Shown here: piece after piece, positions 17,074-26,139 of the stretch
Numbering within the stretch: the stretch's first letter is position 1
How the letters are laid out: every line of letters begins with the position of its first letter
Source of the DNA: Marinobacter adhaerens HP15
GTDB taxonomy: Bacteria > Pseudomonadota > Gammaproteobacteria > Pseudomonadales > Oleiphilaceae
Assembly (NCBI RefSeq): GCF_000166295.1
Contig: NC_017506.1
Span: 248,001-312,000, forward strand
Reading direction: 5' to 3'
Length of the DNA stretch: 64,000 bases
Program-made: the position numbers and the translations under genes
The notes under the pieces: generated by a model
What the model saw: only the letters and a program-made list of their open reading frames with translations
Database searches by the model: none
What the model was told of the DNA's origin: nothing

Positions 17074-17955
17074 ATGACAGCACTCAATGACGGCTGGTTT
17101 ACCGAGGTATTCCAGGATCAGGGAACCGCGTTCTCCCTGCAGGTGAAAAAGAAGCTCCATGAGGAACAGACGCCGTTCCAGAAACTGGAAATCTACGAGA
17201 CCGAGACCTTTGGCAACCTGATGGTTCTGGATGGCTGCGTGATGCTGACCACCCGCGATAACTTCCTGTACCACGAGATGATGACGCACCCGGCCCTGTT
17301 TACCCACCGCGATCCGAAAAAGGTGGTGATTGTTGGCGGCGGAGACTGTGGCACCCTGAAAGAGGTGCTCAAGCATCCGGGCATCGAGGAAGCCTGGCAG
17401 GTGGAAATTGATGAACGGGTAACCCGCGTGTCTGAAGAGTATTTTCCGGAATTGTGCGAGGCCAACAGCGACCCGCGCGCCAATTTCTTCTTTGGCGACG
17501 GGATCCAGTGGATGCGGGATATTGAGCCGAACAGCGTTGACCTCATCATTATCGACAGCACCGATCCGGTAGGCCCCGCTGAAGGCCTGTTTGCCCTGGA
17601 TTTTTATCGGGATGCCATGCTGGCGCTGCGCGAGGGCGGGATTATTGTTCAGCAGAGCGAATCACCGCTGCTCCACACCCATAGCATTATCAAAGGTATT
17701 CACGAGGATATGCGCCAGGCGGGGTTTGAGCATGTACAGACCTTGCCATTTCCGCAGCCGGTTTATCCGACGGGCTGGTGGAGTTGCACCATGGCGAGCA
17801 AGGAGAATCCGATCAAGTATTTCCGAGAGGAAGATGCCAACAATCGCCCGTTCGTAACCCGCTACTACAATGCCGGTGTTCATCGGGGTGCGCTGGCAAT
17901 GCCTCAGTTCATGGTCGACGCGCTTGAGGATGAGGTGAGACCGACAGAAGGCTAG
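17074..17955 (+). CDS. speE: Spermidine synthase (polyamine aminopropyltransferase)
   Basis: This 293-residue enzyme shows the aminopropyltransferase hallmarks: MVLDGCVMLTTRDNFLYHEMM, the SAM-type motif VVIVGGGDCGTLKEVLKH, and the catalytic-loop IIDSTDPVGPAEGLF. It transfers an aminopropyl group from decarboxylated SAM to putrescine. I place the start at the ATG at 17074, five bases after GGGAGGC; the frame is open further upstream, but that extension has no homology pattern and no ribosome site. It is divergent from speA and followed by a strong terminator. Confidence 0.92.
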   Translation: MTALNDGWFTEVFQDQGTAFSLQVKKKLHEEQTPFQKLEIYETETFGNLMVLDGCVMLTTRDNFLYHEMMTHPALFTHRDPKKVVIVGGGDCGTLKEVLKHPGIEEAWQVEIDERVTRVSEEYFPELCEANSDPRANFFFGDGIQWMRDIEPNSVDLIIIDSTDPVGPAEGLFALDFYRDAMLALREGGIIVQQSESPLLHTHSIIKGIHEDMRQAGFEHVQTLPFPQPVYPTGWWSCTMASKENPIKYFREEDANNRPFVTRYYNAGVHRGALAMPQFMVDALEDEVRPTEG

Positions 17956-17971
17956 GCAAGATCGGACATAC

Positions 17972-18003
17972 AAAAAAAGGGGCGCCAACTGGCGCCCCTT
18001 TTT
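17972..18003. terminator. Bidirectional intrinsic terminator between speE and amtB
   Basis: AAAAAGGGGCGCCA, loop ACT, GGCGCCCCTTTTT, placed between convergent speE (stop 17955) and amtB (stop 18021). T-runs on both strands let it serve both messages. Confidence 0.9.
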
Positions 18004-18020
18004 ACTTGCACTGTCAGCGA

Positions 18021-19304
18021 TTACTGCTTGCCGCTGACGAACTCCGGATAGGCTTCCATACCACACTCGGACAGATCCACACCTTCGTACTCTTCTTCTT
18101 CCGAGACCCTGATGCCCATGACGGCTTTCAGGATGCCCCAGACGATCAGGCTGGTGACGAATACCCAGATGAAGATGGTGAGCATGCCGACCAGCTGGCC
18201 CATGAAGGTAGCGTCTGCGTCGGACAGGAGGACCGCAAAGATACCCCAGATACCGACCACACCGTGAACAGAGATGGCACCGACCGGGTCGTCAATGCGC
18301 AGCTTGTCCATGGTTACGATGGAGAACACAACCAGGGTGCCACCGATGGCACCGATGATGGTGGCCAGCAGGGGAGACGGATCCGCCGGTTCTGCAGTGA
18401 TCGCAACCAGGCCAGCCAGAGCGCCGTTCAGGGCCATGGTCAGGTCAGCCTTGCCGAACATCAGGCGTGCCACGATCAGGGCAGCGATCAGACCGCCGGC
18501 TGCAGCCGCGTTGGTGTTCAGGAACACGTTGGCCACTTCGTTGGCGACACCGATGCCACCCAGCTTCAGGGTTGAGCCACCGTTAAAGCCGAACCAGCCC
18601 ATCCACAGGATGAAGGTACCAAGCGTTGCCAGGGGCAGGTTGGCACCCGGGAAGGCGCGGATTTCACCTTTGGCGCCGTATTTACCCTTACGGGCACCGA
18701 GCAGGATCACACCCGCCAGGGCTGCTGCTGCACCGGCCATGTGAACGATACCGGAACCGGCGTAGTCGCTGTAGCTCAGCTCGTACATGCCGAATACCGC
18801 GTCGCCGTTCCAGGTCCAGGAACCCTGCATCGGGTAGATGAAACCACACATAACAACGGCGAAGCCCAGGAAGGCCCAGAGTTTCATACGCTCAGCCACA
18901 GCACCGGAGACGATGGACATGGCGGTTGCAACGAAGACAACCTGGAAGAAGAAGTCAGAAGCGCCGCTGTATTCGCCCATGTCGCCGAAGCCGGCTTCAG
19001 TGGAGGCTGCAATAACGCCCGCAATCGCTGCGTCGTCCATCTCGGCAACAGTTGTTACACCGCTCAGGAAGATACCGCCGTCGTACATGATGTCGTAGCC
19101 GACAATCAGGTACATGGTACAGGCGACCGCAAACAGGGCCACGTTCTTGGTCAGGATTTCGGTGGTGTTCTTGGCACGCACCAGGCCGGCTTCCAGCATG
19201 GCAAAGCCAGCGGCCATCCACATGACCAGAGCACCGCAAATCAGGAAGTAAAAGGTATCCAGCGCATACTGGAGTTCAAAAATGTGATTAAGATTGCTTT
19301 CCAT
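18021..19304 (-). CDS. amtB: Ammonium transporter AmtB
   Basis: This 427-residue membrane protein has about eleven hydrophobic helices and the family motifs MWMAAGFAMLEAGLVRAKNT near the N-terminus and IVHMAGAAAALAGVILLGAR in the middle. The second holds the first of the twin pore histidines; the other lies in AISVHGVVGIWGIF. AmtB trimers conduct ammonium across the inner membrane and are plugged by unmodified GlnK. The gene follows glnK with 74 bases between, and both should be read from the sigma-54 promoter upstream of glnK. glnK-amtB pairing is nearly universal in proteobacteria. Confidence 0.95.
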   Translation of the reverse strand: MESNLNHIFELQYALDTFYFLICGALVMWMAAGFAMLEAGLVRAKNTTEILTKNVALFAVACTMYLIVGYDIMYDGGIFLSGVTTVAEMDDAAIAGVIAASTEAGFGDMGEYSGASDFFFQVVFVATAMSIVSGAVAERMKLWAFLGFAVVMCGFIYPMQGSWTWNGDAVFGMYELSYSDYAGSGIVHMAGAAAALAGVILLGARKGKYGAKGEIRAFPGANLPLATLGTFILWMGWFGFNGGSTLKLGGIGVANEVANVFLNTNAAAAGGLIAALIVARLMFGKADLTMALNGALAGLVAITAEPADPSPLLATIIGAIGGTLVVFSIVTMDKLRIDDPVGAISVHGVVGIWGIFAVLLSDADATFMGQLVGMLTIFIWVFVTSLIVWGILKAVMGIRVSEEEEYEGVDLSECGMEAYPEFVSGKQ

Positions 19305-19378
19305 ATGAAGCCCTCCGCACGAGGCTTTTCAGGTTATAAAATTTTTTTGCGTTGGCTGATCGAAAAATCAGAGCTGGT

Positions 19379-19741
<363 letters not shown>

Positions 19742-19828
19742 TCAACAGTGAGGGCCCGTCGGCCGGTTGTTGAGTTCGGGATGCTGCCACCTCGCACACC
19801 AATTGTGCGGATTGCGTACGAGAGCTTT

Positions 19829-19845
19829 AGCATCGTGTATGCCAA
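19829..19845 (-). promoter_or_regulatory. Sigma-54 promoter of glnK-amtB
   Basis: Leftward reading gives TTGGCATACACGATGCT: GG, ten bases, then GC, the invariant -24/-12 spacing. It lies about 112 bases upstream of the glnK start and downstream of two NtrC-like sites, the expected arrangement. Confidence 0.75.
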
Positions 19846-19885
19846 CGCAAAAAAATATTTAAAAAACAAAAGGCTACGATATCCG

Positions 19886-19925
19886 CGTACCAGAATGGCG
19901 CAAACTTGTGCACCAAAATAGAGCG
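19886..19925. promoter_or_regulatory. Two tandem NtrC-like enhancer sites
   Basis: Against the NtrC dyad TGCACCA-N3-TGGTGCA, CGTACCA-GAA-TGGCGCA at 19886-19902 matches 11 of 14 dyad positions, and TGCACCA-AAA-TAGAGCG at 19909-19925 has one perfect half. They lie 40-95 bases upstream of the -24 element, and their centres are 23 bases apart. Confidence 0.55.
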
Positions 19926-20098
19926 GGTAGCCGGCCAGTGAGCCAATTTGGAGCGGGCTCCCTGGCCCTTCGCCACTTATTATAGGGTCGACCACCTACA
20001 GTATGGCAGGGGCTGCGGTGTGATACACTCCCGCTAACCGGCAACCGGCCCTGTCTTTTAGTCGAAGCCGGATATTTCAGGAATTTGTGAGGTGACGT

Positions 20099-20353
20099 GT
20101 GAAAGGTCCACAGGATATTTTTTCCCAGCTGCAGGGCCAGTTCGGCCAGTTTGTTCCCGACATGGCCCGCGCTGCACGGGAAGATTTTGAAACCCAGGCC
20201 CGGGCCACCGTGATGGCTGTTCTGTCTCGCCTGGAGTTGGTAACCCGGGAGGAGTTTGACGCCCAGCAGGCAGTCCTGCTGAAGACCCGTGAAAAGGTCG
20301 ACGCGCTTGAGAAGCGGGTGGCCGAGCTGGAAAATTCCCTGCAGAAACAATAA
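20099..20353 (+). CDS. ubiK: Ubiquinone biosynthesis accessory factor UbiK (YqiC)
   Basis: An 84-residue protein of the BMFP/YqiC family, starting at a GTG (20099) and ending in a coiled coil (TREKVDALEKRVAELENSLQ). The N-terminal helix MKGPQDIFSQLQGQF and the segment RAAREDFETQARATV are typical. UbiK binds UbiJ and lipid and helps the Ubi enzyme complex make ubiquinone in aerobic growth. GlnK-AmtB lies divergent on one side and comM directly downstream on the other, the order I know from Pseudomonas. No other ubi genes are in the window. Confidence 0.85.
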   Translation: MKGPQDIFSQLQGQFGQFVPDMARAAREDFETQARATVMAVLSRLELVTREEFDAQQAVLLKTREKVDALEKRVAELENSLQKQ

Positions 20354-20416
20354 ATCCCGGACGCGCCCGGCAGGATGCCGGGCAAGCAGTTCCGGTTATT
20401 ACCATGGATGGTTGTC

Positions 20417-21949
20417 ATGCTTGCTATTGTTCATTCCCGCGCCGCCATTGGCGTGTCTGCGCCTGCCGTTACCGTTGAAGTCCATCTCTCGGGTGGCTTG
20501 CCCGCGCTCTCGATCGTGGGGTTGCCGGAAACCGGTGTAAGGGAGAGCAAGGAGCGCGTCCGAAGCGCGCTTCTTAACGCCGGTTTCGAATTTCCCGCCC
20601 GAAGAATTACCATCAATCTCGCCCCCGCTGATCTGCCAAAAGAGGGTGGCCGGTTCGATCTGCCCATCGCTCTGGGCATTCTGGCGGCGTCTGGTCAGAT
20701 CCCTGTCGACAGCCTTTCCGACTGCGAATTCGTTGGCGAATTGTCCCTTGATGGTGCACTGCGCCCTCTGAAAGGTGTTCTGCCGGCCGTGTTGGCCGCC
20801 CGGGAGGATGGTCGGGCCTTGCTGGTCCCCCATGCCAACTCCGAGGAAGCGGCACTGGCAAGCCAGGGTGACCTTCTGGCCGCCGGCCACCTGCTGACCG
20901 TGTGCGAATATCTGAGTGGTCGTGCCCGTCTTGTGCCGGTGCCCAGCTCTCCCCTGGACGAAGCCCCGGGCGGCAACCGTGAGGTGCCCGATCTGTCGGA
21001 TGTCCGCGGCCAGCAGGTCCCGCGACGCACGCTGGAGGTGGCGGCAGCGGGTGGGCACAATCTTCTGTTTTTCGGCCCCCCGGGAACCGGCAAGAGCATG
21101 CTTGCCAGTCGCTTGCCCGGAATCCTGCCCGGGCTGGATGATGCTGCGGCTATGGAAGTGGCGAGCGTGCATTCGGTGGCGGGTTTGCCGGTTCGGGCCG
21201 GGGGCTGGCGTCAGCCGCCTTTCAGATCGCCTCATCATACCGCCTCAGCGGTTGCGCTGGTCGGTGGTGGCAGCAGCCCGAGGCCGGGGGAAATCTCCCT
21301 GGCGCACCGGGGCGTACTGTTTCTCGACGAGTTGCCAGAGTTTGAGCGCCGGGTGCTGGAAGTGCTCCGGGAGCCGATGGAAACCGGGGAGATTTCGATC
21401 AGCCGGGCGGCGCGTCAGGTCAATTTTCCCGCGCGCTTTCAGGTTGTTGGCGCGATGAACCCGTGCCCCTGCGGTTACAGCGGTCATCCTAGCATCGAGT
21501 GTCAGTGTACGCCGCAACAGGTTACCCGCTACCGGTCGAAGATCTCCGGGCCTTTGCTCGACAGGTTTGATCTGCACGTTGAGGTGCCGGTACAGGGCGG
21601 CGACGTGCTGATGCGCCAGGGTGGGGACGGCGAGGACAGTGCCACAGTCCGGGAGCGTGTTCGGGCTGCCAGAGCCCGACAGTCAGAGCGGGGTTGCCTG
21701 AACGCCGCGCTGTCCGGTCGGGAATTACAGGCTGCATGCCGACTGGACGCACAGGGTGAGCAGCTGCTTACCGGGGCCATGGAGAAGCTGGGGCTTTCGG
21801 CCCGGGCGTTGCATCGCATCCTTCGGGTGGCCCGGACGCTGGCGGATCTGCAAGGCTGCGAGGAACTGCGGCAAAGCCATCTGGTTGAAGCGCTGGGCTA
21901 CCGGCAGCTGGACCGACAGCAGGGCCGTAACTCAGTGGTCTCCGCCTGA
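20417..21949 (+). CDS. comM: YifB/ComM family Mg-chelatase-like AAA+ ATPase
   Basis: This ~510-residue protein has an N-terminal lon-protease-like fold (VTVEVHLSGGLPALSIVGLPETGVRESKERVRSAL), a Walker A GPPGTGKSMLA, Walker B LFLDELPEF and the Mg-chelatase C-terminal domain. ComM is a hexameric helicase that extends branch migration during integration of taken-up DNA in natural transformation. I start at the ATG at 20417 (MLAIVHSRA), the normal family start; an extension to 20375 exists. With pilT/pilU in the window it fits a transformation-competent relative, but competence itself is not shown. Confidence 0.9.
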   Translation: MLAIVHSRAAIGVSAPAVTVEVHLSGGLPALSIVGLPETGVRESKERVRSALLNAGFEFPARRITINLAPADLPKEGGRFDLPIALGILAASGQIPVDSLSDCEFVGELSLDGALRPLKGVLPAVLAAREDGRALLVPHANSEEAALASQGDLLAAGHLLTVCEYLSGRARLVPVPSSPLDEAPGGNREVPDLSDVRGQQVPRRTLEVAAAGGHNLLFFGPPGTGKSMLASRLPGILPGLDDAAAMEVASVHSVAGLPVRAGGWRQPPFRSPHHTASAVALVGGGSSPRPGEISLAHRGVLFLDELPEFERRVLEVLREPMETGEISISRAARQVNFPARFQVVGAMNPCPCGYSGHPSIECQCTPQQVTRYRSKISGPLLDRFDLHVEVPVQGGDVLMRQGGDGEDSATVRERVRAARARQSERGCLNAALSGRELQAACRLDAQGEQLLTGAMEKLGLSARALHRILRVARTLADLQGCEELRQSHLVEALGYRQLDRQQGRNSVVSA

Positions 21950-22021
21950 GCCGGGACACTCTGGTAAACTAGTGGCAAATCCCGTTAAACATGACCCGCT
22001 GCCTGCGGTTAAGGATTGCAG

Positions 22022-22753
22022 ATGACAGACCAGAAAGAACCGCAAGATCCCAAAGAGGCCGCCGATTCGCCGGTCACCACCCGTCGCGGTGTGCGCAGCT
22101 TTGTTTTGCGCCAGGGCCGGATGACGGAAGGCCAGAAAAAGGCGTTCGAGCGGAGCTGGCCGAAGTACGGGCTGACCCGTGAGGACGGAATGATTGATCC
22201 CAGGGAAGTGTTCGGCCGCGACAACATGCTGAACCTGGAAATCGGTTTTGGTATGGGGCGGTCCCTGGCCGACATGGCTGAGGCCGCTCCCGAACAGGAT
22301 TTTATCGGGGTTGAAGTTCATCAGCCCGGTGTTGGCGCGTTGCTCAAGGAGATCGAGGACCGTGGCCTGGAAAACGTCCGGATTTACAGTATTGATGCCA
22401 ACGATGTGATTGATCTCTGCCTTCCGGATGCGTGCCTGGATCGCGTGATGGTGTTCTTCCCCGATCCCTGGCACAAGAAAAAGCACCACAAGCGCCGGCT
22501 GATCCAGCACGAGTTTGTCCAGCGGGTTCGTCACAAGTTGAGGGTAGGCGGCATTCTGCACCTGGCGACCGACTGGGAGAATTATGCCGAGCATATGCTC
22601 GAGGTGATGAGCGAGTCCGAGGGCTTTGCCAACACCCAGGAGACCGGTGGCTATTCACCGCGCCCTGACGACCGTCCAATCACCAAGTTTGAGAAGCGGG
22701 GCGAAACTCTCGGTCACGGTGTCTGGGACCTGTTGTTCTATCGCACCAATTAA
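22022..22753 (+). CDS. trmB: tRNA (guanine-N7-)-methyltransferase TrmB
   Basis: This 243-residue enzyme has the SAM-binding motif [17 protein letters not shown], the family signature [19 protein letters not shown] and the conserved [18 protein letters not shown]. It methylates G46 in the variable loop of many tRNAs to m7G. The ATG at 22022 follows AAGGATTGCAG; an upstream TTG in frame is less likely. The N-terminal 40 residues are acidic and variable, as in relatives. The convergent membrane-protein gene ends 18 bases away, with no terminator between. Confidence 0.92.
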   Translation: MTDQKEPQDPKEAADSPVTTRRGVRSFVLRQGRMTEGQKKAFERSWPKYGLTREDGMIDPREVFGRDNMLNLEIGFGMGRSLADMAEAAPEQDFIGVEVHQPGVGALLKEIEDRGLENVRIYSIDANDVIDLCLPDACLDRVMVFFPDPWHKKKHHKRRLIQHEFVQRVRHKLRVGGILHLATDWENYAEHMLEVMSESEGFANTQETGGYSPRPDDRPITKFEKRGETLGHGVWDLLFYRTN

Positions 22754-22770
22754 GAGGCATGGATCGGGGG

Positions 22771-23304
22771 TCAGTGATGCGCGAGCGGGTGGCGCCGTGA
22801 CGCCCGGATGATGACCAGCCCGGCGATGCCGAGCGTGAGCGCCGTAAATTTGATGAGTGCGCATAGGGTTGCGGACAGGCTCATCTCATCGGTGGGCGGG
22901 TTGAAATTGTTCAGCAACAGAATGTTCTCTGCACCGTCGCTCAGGCCGGCAGTTGCGAACAGCGCCCGTACCCAACGGGCTCCCACCCGCTCGCGAATGC
23001 CGGGGCGATCACGGGTAAAGTGCCGGGTAAGATGAATCAGGGCCAGCATGTAGGCAGGAATGAACAGGAAGTCCAGCCACAGCGAAATCTTCGCCCAGGC
23101 AACCCCTTCGCTTCCCCAGCTGCGAAAAATGGCGTGGGCCTGATCGGCAGTCCCGGCCAGCTGATAGCTCACGATACCCTGGGGTGCTGATGCCGTCTGC
23201 AGAGGCTGGTTGACCATAAGCAGAGCGAACAGCAGCACGGCAGCCACGACCAGGCTGGCTTTCAGGCTTTTGGGAAATGCTGCCACTCCGTGTGCAGGGT
23301 CCAT
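22771..23304 (-). CDS. Conserved integral membrane protein of unknown function
   Basis: A 177-residue protein with four likely membrane segments: about residues 15-32 (ASLVVAAVLLFALLMV), 70-90 (WLDFLFIPAYMLALIHL), around 111-128, and about 145-165 (ALIKFTALTLGIAGLVII). Between the first two is a soluble loop with the stretch ADQAHAIFRSW. I do not recognise a characterised family. It is the last gene of the leftward metX-to-here operon, its start overlapping the hemW stop by one base, so it is translated with hemW. Confidence 0.6.
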   Translation of the reverse strand: MDPAHGVAAFPKSLKASLVVAAVLLFALLMVNQPLQTASAPQGIVSYQLAGTADQAHAIFRSWGSEGVAWAKISLWLDFLFIPAYMLALIHLTRHFTRDRPGIRERVGARWVRALFATAGLSDGAENILLLNNFNPPTDEMSLSATLCALIKFTALTLGIAGLVIIRASRRHPLAHH

Positions 23305-24470
23305 TACAGAAAACGCTCCAACAGGCTGTTAAGGTATCTCTGGCCCAGGTCGGTTGCCTGGAGTCGATCGCTTACCAGCAGCTTTTCATTCCGCAGTCGT
23401 TCAAGTTTTACTCCAACTGTTGTCAGGGGTAAACCCGTTCGTTCAGAAAAAAGGCTTTCATCCACTCCTTCTTTCAGTCTGAGGGCGTTCATCAGGAATT
23501 CCAGCGGCAGATCGTCCACGGCAATCGCATCAGAACCGGCCGTTCGGCTGCCGATCCGGTTCAGGTAAGCGTCCGGCTGCCGGGTCTTCCAGTATCGCCT
23601 GATACTCCCGTCCACCAGGCTGATCTTGCCATGGGCCCCGGCCCCGAGGGCCAGGTAGTCCCCGAACGTCCAGTAGTTCAGATTGTGACGGGAGGCCCTT
23701 CCCTGGAGGCTCCAGGCCGAGACTTCGTAATCCTCGTAGCCGTGTTGATGCAGGTAATCGGAACCCCGACGATAGATGTCCCAGAGATGATCGTCGTCGG
23801 GCAGTTCTGGCGGACGGCTGTAAAACTCGGTATTGGGCTCGAGGGTCAGCTGGTACCAGGAGAGATGCGGTGGTTTGTAGTCCAGGGCAGTCTGGATGTC
23901 CTCAATTGCCTGCCCGGGCGTCTGGCCCGGCAGACCGTGCATCAGATCGATATTGAAGTTATCGAACCCGGCGCGGCGAGCGGCGCGTATGGCCCGGTGG
24001 GCGGCATCGGCATCGTGAATGCGCCCCAGCGTTTTGAGATGGTCGGGATTGAAACTCTGGACCCCGATGGACAGACGGTTGATGCCCGCTGCCCGGAACG
24101 CGTCGAACCGGCCGGCTTCGAGCGTGCCGGGGTTGGCTTCCAGGGTAATTTCGGCATTTGTGGCGAAGGCAAGGCGTGCCCGCAGTTCCCTGAACAGGCG
24201 ATCGTAGAAGTCGCCGCTCATCAGGGACGGAGTGCCGCCTCCGATGAACACGGTCTCTATTGGTCGATCGGTGGCAAAGGCCAGGTCCTGGTCGAGATCT
24301 TCGAGCAGAGCCTGCAGATAGGCGGATTCCGGGATTGTCCCGGTGAAAGCGTGGGAGTTGAAGTCACAGTAGGGGCACTTCCGCACGCACCAGGGTACGT
24401 GAATATAGAGGCTCAACGGCGGCCTAACCGCCGCTGGCTGCTGATCGTCCCCGGGGCTGGTATTACTCAA
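23304..24470 (-). CDS. hemW: Radical SAM family heme chaperone HemW
   Basis: This 388-residue protein carries the radical-SAM motif CxxxCxxC (C28, C32, C35) in PWCVRKCPYCDF. The base after CD is phenylalanine, not the fourth cysteine of true coproporphyrinogen dehydrogenase HemN, which places it in the HemW branch. HemW binds heme and delivers it to respiratory proteins such as cytochromes; it is not a heme-biosynthesis enzyme. TVFIGGGTPS and LEANPGTLEAGRF are further family markers. It is five bases after the rdgB stop in the conserved rdgB-hemW pair. Confidence 0.9.
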   Translation of the reverse strand: MSNTSPGDDQQPAAVRPPLSLYIHVPWCVRKCPYCDFNSHAFTGTIPESAYLQALLEDLDQDLAFATDRPIETVFIGGGTPSLMSGDFYDRLFRELRARLAFATNAEITLEANPGTLEAGRFDAFRAAGINRLSIGVQSFNPDHLKTLGRIHDADAAHRAIRAARRAGFDNFNIDLMHGLPGQTPGQAIEDIQTALDYKPPHLSWYQLTLEPNTEFYSRPPELPDDDHLWDIYRRGSDYLHQHGYEDYEVSAWSLQGRASRHNLNYWTFGDYLALGAGAHGKISLVDGSIRRYWKTRQPDAYLNRIGSRTAGSDAIAVDDLPLEFLMNALRLKEGVDESLFSERTGLPLTTVGVKLERLRNEKLLVSDRLQATDLGQRYLNSLLERFL

Positions 24471-24475
24471 CTGTT

Positions 24476-25075
24476 TCAGGCCTCGGCCTTCAGCTGATCC
24501 AGCAGAATCTTCAGGGCGCGTCCGCGGTGGCTGATGCTGCCCTTTTCGGCGCGGGACAGTTCCGCCGCACTGCAGCCATGCTCTGGTGCCAGGAACACCG
24601 GGTCATAACCGAAGCCGCCATCGCCCTGAGGGGATCTGAGGATCGAGCCCGGCCAGCGGCCATGGCAGATGATCGGGGTCGGATCTTCGGCATGGCGCAG
24701 GTATACCAGCACACAGTGAAACTGGGCGCCCCGTTGCCCGTCCGGCACGCCCGCCATGGCGTCCAGCAGGGCGTCCACATTGTCCTGATCGGTTGCATCA
24801 TCGCCGGCAAAGCGGGCAGAGCGCACGCCCGGGCGGCCTTCAAGCGCGTCCACCGCCAGACCACTGTCGTCAGCGAGTGCTGGCAGCCCGGTTTCCCGTG
24901 CCGCGTGGCGCGCCTTGAGAATCGCGTTTTCTACAAAGGTGACCGCCGGCTCCTCGGCTTCACCGACGCCCAGATCGCCCTGGGCAATCGGCGTCATGCC
25001 AAGAGGTGCCAGGAGCTCGGTCAACTCGGCGATTTTGCCCCTGTTATTGCTGGCGATGACAAGTCGGTTGGTCAT
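24476..25075 (-). CDS. rdgB: dITP/XTP pyrophosphatase (non-canonical purine NTPase)
   Basis: A 199-residue RdgB/HAM1 protein with the nucleotide-binding start [14 protein letters not shown], the metal-site segments [13 protein letters not shown] and [13 protein letters not shown], and the C-terminal [14 protein letters not shown] and [10 protein letters not shown]. It hydrolyses dITP, dXTP and ITP to monophosphates, keeping deaminated purines out of DNA. It is six bases downstream of the DUF4426 gene and five upstream of hemW, part of the metX-led operon that keeps its order in Pseudomonas. Confidence 0.93.
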   Translation of the reverse strand: MTNRLVIASNNRGKIAELTELLAPLGMTPIAQGDLGVGEAEEPAVTFVENAILKARHAARETGLPALADDSGLAVDALEGRPGVRSARFAGDDATDQDNVDALLDAMAGVPDGQRGAQFHCVLVYLRHAEDPTPIICHGRWPGSILRSPQGDGGFGYDPVFLAPEHGCSAAELSRAEKGSISHRGRALKILLDQLKAEA

Positions 25076-25081
25076 AGAGGC

Positions 25082-25537
25082 TTAATCGCTGAACAGTGTG
25101 TGAGCAAACCGTACCGCCAGGTCCTGCTGGTGTCCGGTAGGGCGTGCGGTAATATTGAAAGTCATCAGTTCGCCGGAGGAATACTGATACTCGGCAATAA
25201 AGTACACGGAGTCGCCCTCCTGGATGCGGCGGAACGCCAGGAAGCGCACCTGCTGGACATCGTTGGTTACCTTGCCTTCCACCTGGCCGCTCACCGGGGA
25301 CATTGAGCCATCGTCGTTTTCCTCCATGATGGAGATATTGACGATGCCTATGCCCTTGCTCCGCTGAAGATTATTGGCCTGGGCGACTTCCGGAGCCAGG
25401 AAGGTGCTGGGCAGGACACTCCAGAGTACCTTGTAGTCTCCGAAATCCTTCGAGCCGGCCTGTGCCTGCAGGCTGAACAGGCCAATCAGCGTAATTGCCA
25501 GCAGCGTACGGAATGTGGAAAAGGTTTTTGCGATCAT
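25082..25537 (-). CDS. DUF4426 domain-containing secreted protein
   Basis: This 151-residue protein has a clear signal peptide (about residues 1-27, ending SLQAQA) and a beta-rich domain with YKVLWSVLPSTFLAPEVAQ and RRIQEGDSVYFIAEYQY. It matches the DUF4426 family, conserved beside metW and rdgB in Pseudomonas and relatives, with no known function. It should be periplasmic. It sits two bases after the metW stop, so co-translation is likely. The constant linkage with methionine synthesis and nucleotide-sanitising genes is not explained. Confidence 0.8.
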   Translation of the reverse strand: MIAKTFSTFRTLLAITLIGLFSLQAQAGSKDFGDYKVLWSVLPSTFLAPEVAQANNLQRSKGIGIVNISIMEENDDGSMSPVSGQVEGKVTNDVQQVRFLAFRRIQEGDSVYFIAEYQYSSGELMTFNITARPTGHQQDLAVRFAHTLFSD

Positions 25538-25539
25538 TG

Positions 25540-26139
25540 CTAGGTCTCCCGTGTGATTCGGTAAATGGCAATTTCGCCCAACAAGTTCGGCCAGAGACGA
25601 GCCAGCCAGCTGTTCTGGTGCTGGCCGTCAACCACCCGGCGGCTTTTGATCCTGATGCCTTTCTGACGGCACAGTGCCTCAAAATCCTTGAAGGTGCACA
25701 ACCTTATGTTGGGCGTGTTATACCATTTATACGGCAGTGCCTCGGATTCGGGCATACGACCGCTCAAAGTCAGTCCCCAGCGCAATCGCCAATGAGCAAA
25801 GTTGGGGAAGGTCACGATGCCTTCGCTGCCAACCCGCAGCATTTCATCCAGTACCCTGTCAGGGCGCCGGACCGCCTGAAGCGCCTGGGTCATCAGAACA
25901 ATATCGAAACTGCCATCTTCAAAGTTCCCCAGCCCCTGGGTGTCCAGGTTCTGTTCGATAACCGCCACTCCACGGCCCATGCAGGCGGTGATGTGGTCCG
26001 GGTTTATCTCCAGGCCGAAGCCACTGGCACCCCGTTCCCGCTGGAGGAAATCAAGAAGAGTGCCATCGCCACAGCCCAGGTCCAGAACATGGTGGCCGGG
26101 CTGAACCCACTGCTGGATGATTTCGAGATCCGGTCTCAT
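25540..26139 (-). CDS. metW: Methionine biosynthesis protein MetW
   Basis: A 199-residue SAM-dependent methyltransferase-fold protein: [16 protein letters not shown] is motif I, and [18 protein letters not shown] and [15 protein letters not shown] follow. MetW is required with MetX for homoserine acylation in several proteobacteria. In some lineages it converts MetX to a succinyl-CoA-using enzyme with full activity. Its start overlaps the metX stop by four bases, so the two partners are translated together. Confidence 0.9.
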   Translation of the reverse strand: MRPDLEIIQQWVQPGHHVLDLGCGDGTLLDFLQRERGASGFGLEINPDHITACMGRGVAVIEQNLDTQGLGNFEDGSFDIVLMTQALQAVRRPDRVLDEMLRVGSEGIVTFPNFAHWRLRWGLTLSGRMPESEALPYKWYNTPNIRLCTFKDFEALCRQKGIRIKSRRVVDGQHQNSWLARLWPNLLGEIAIYRITRET

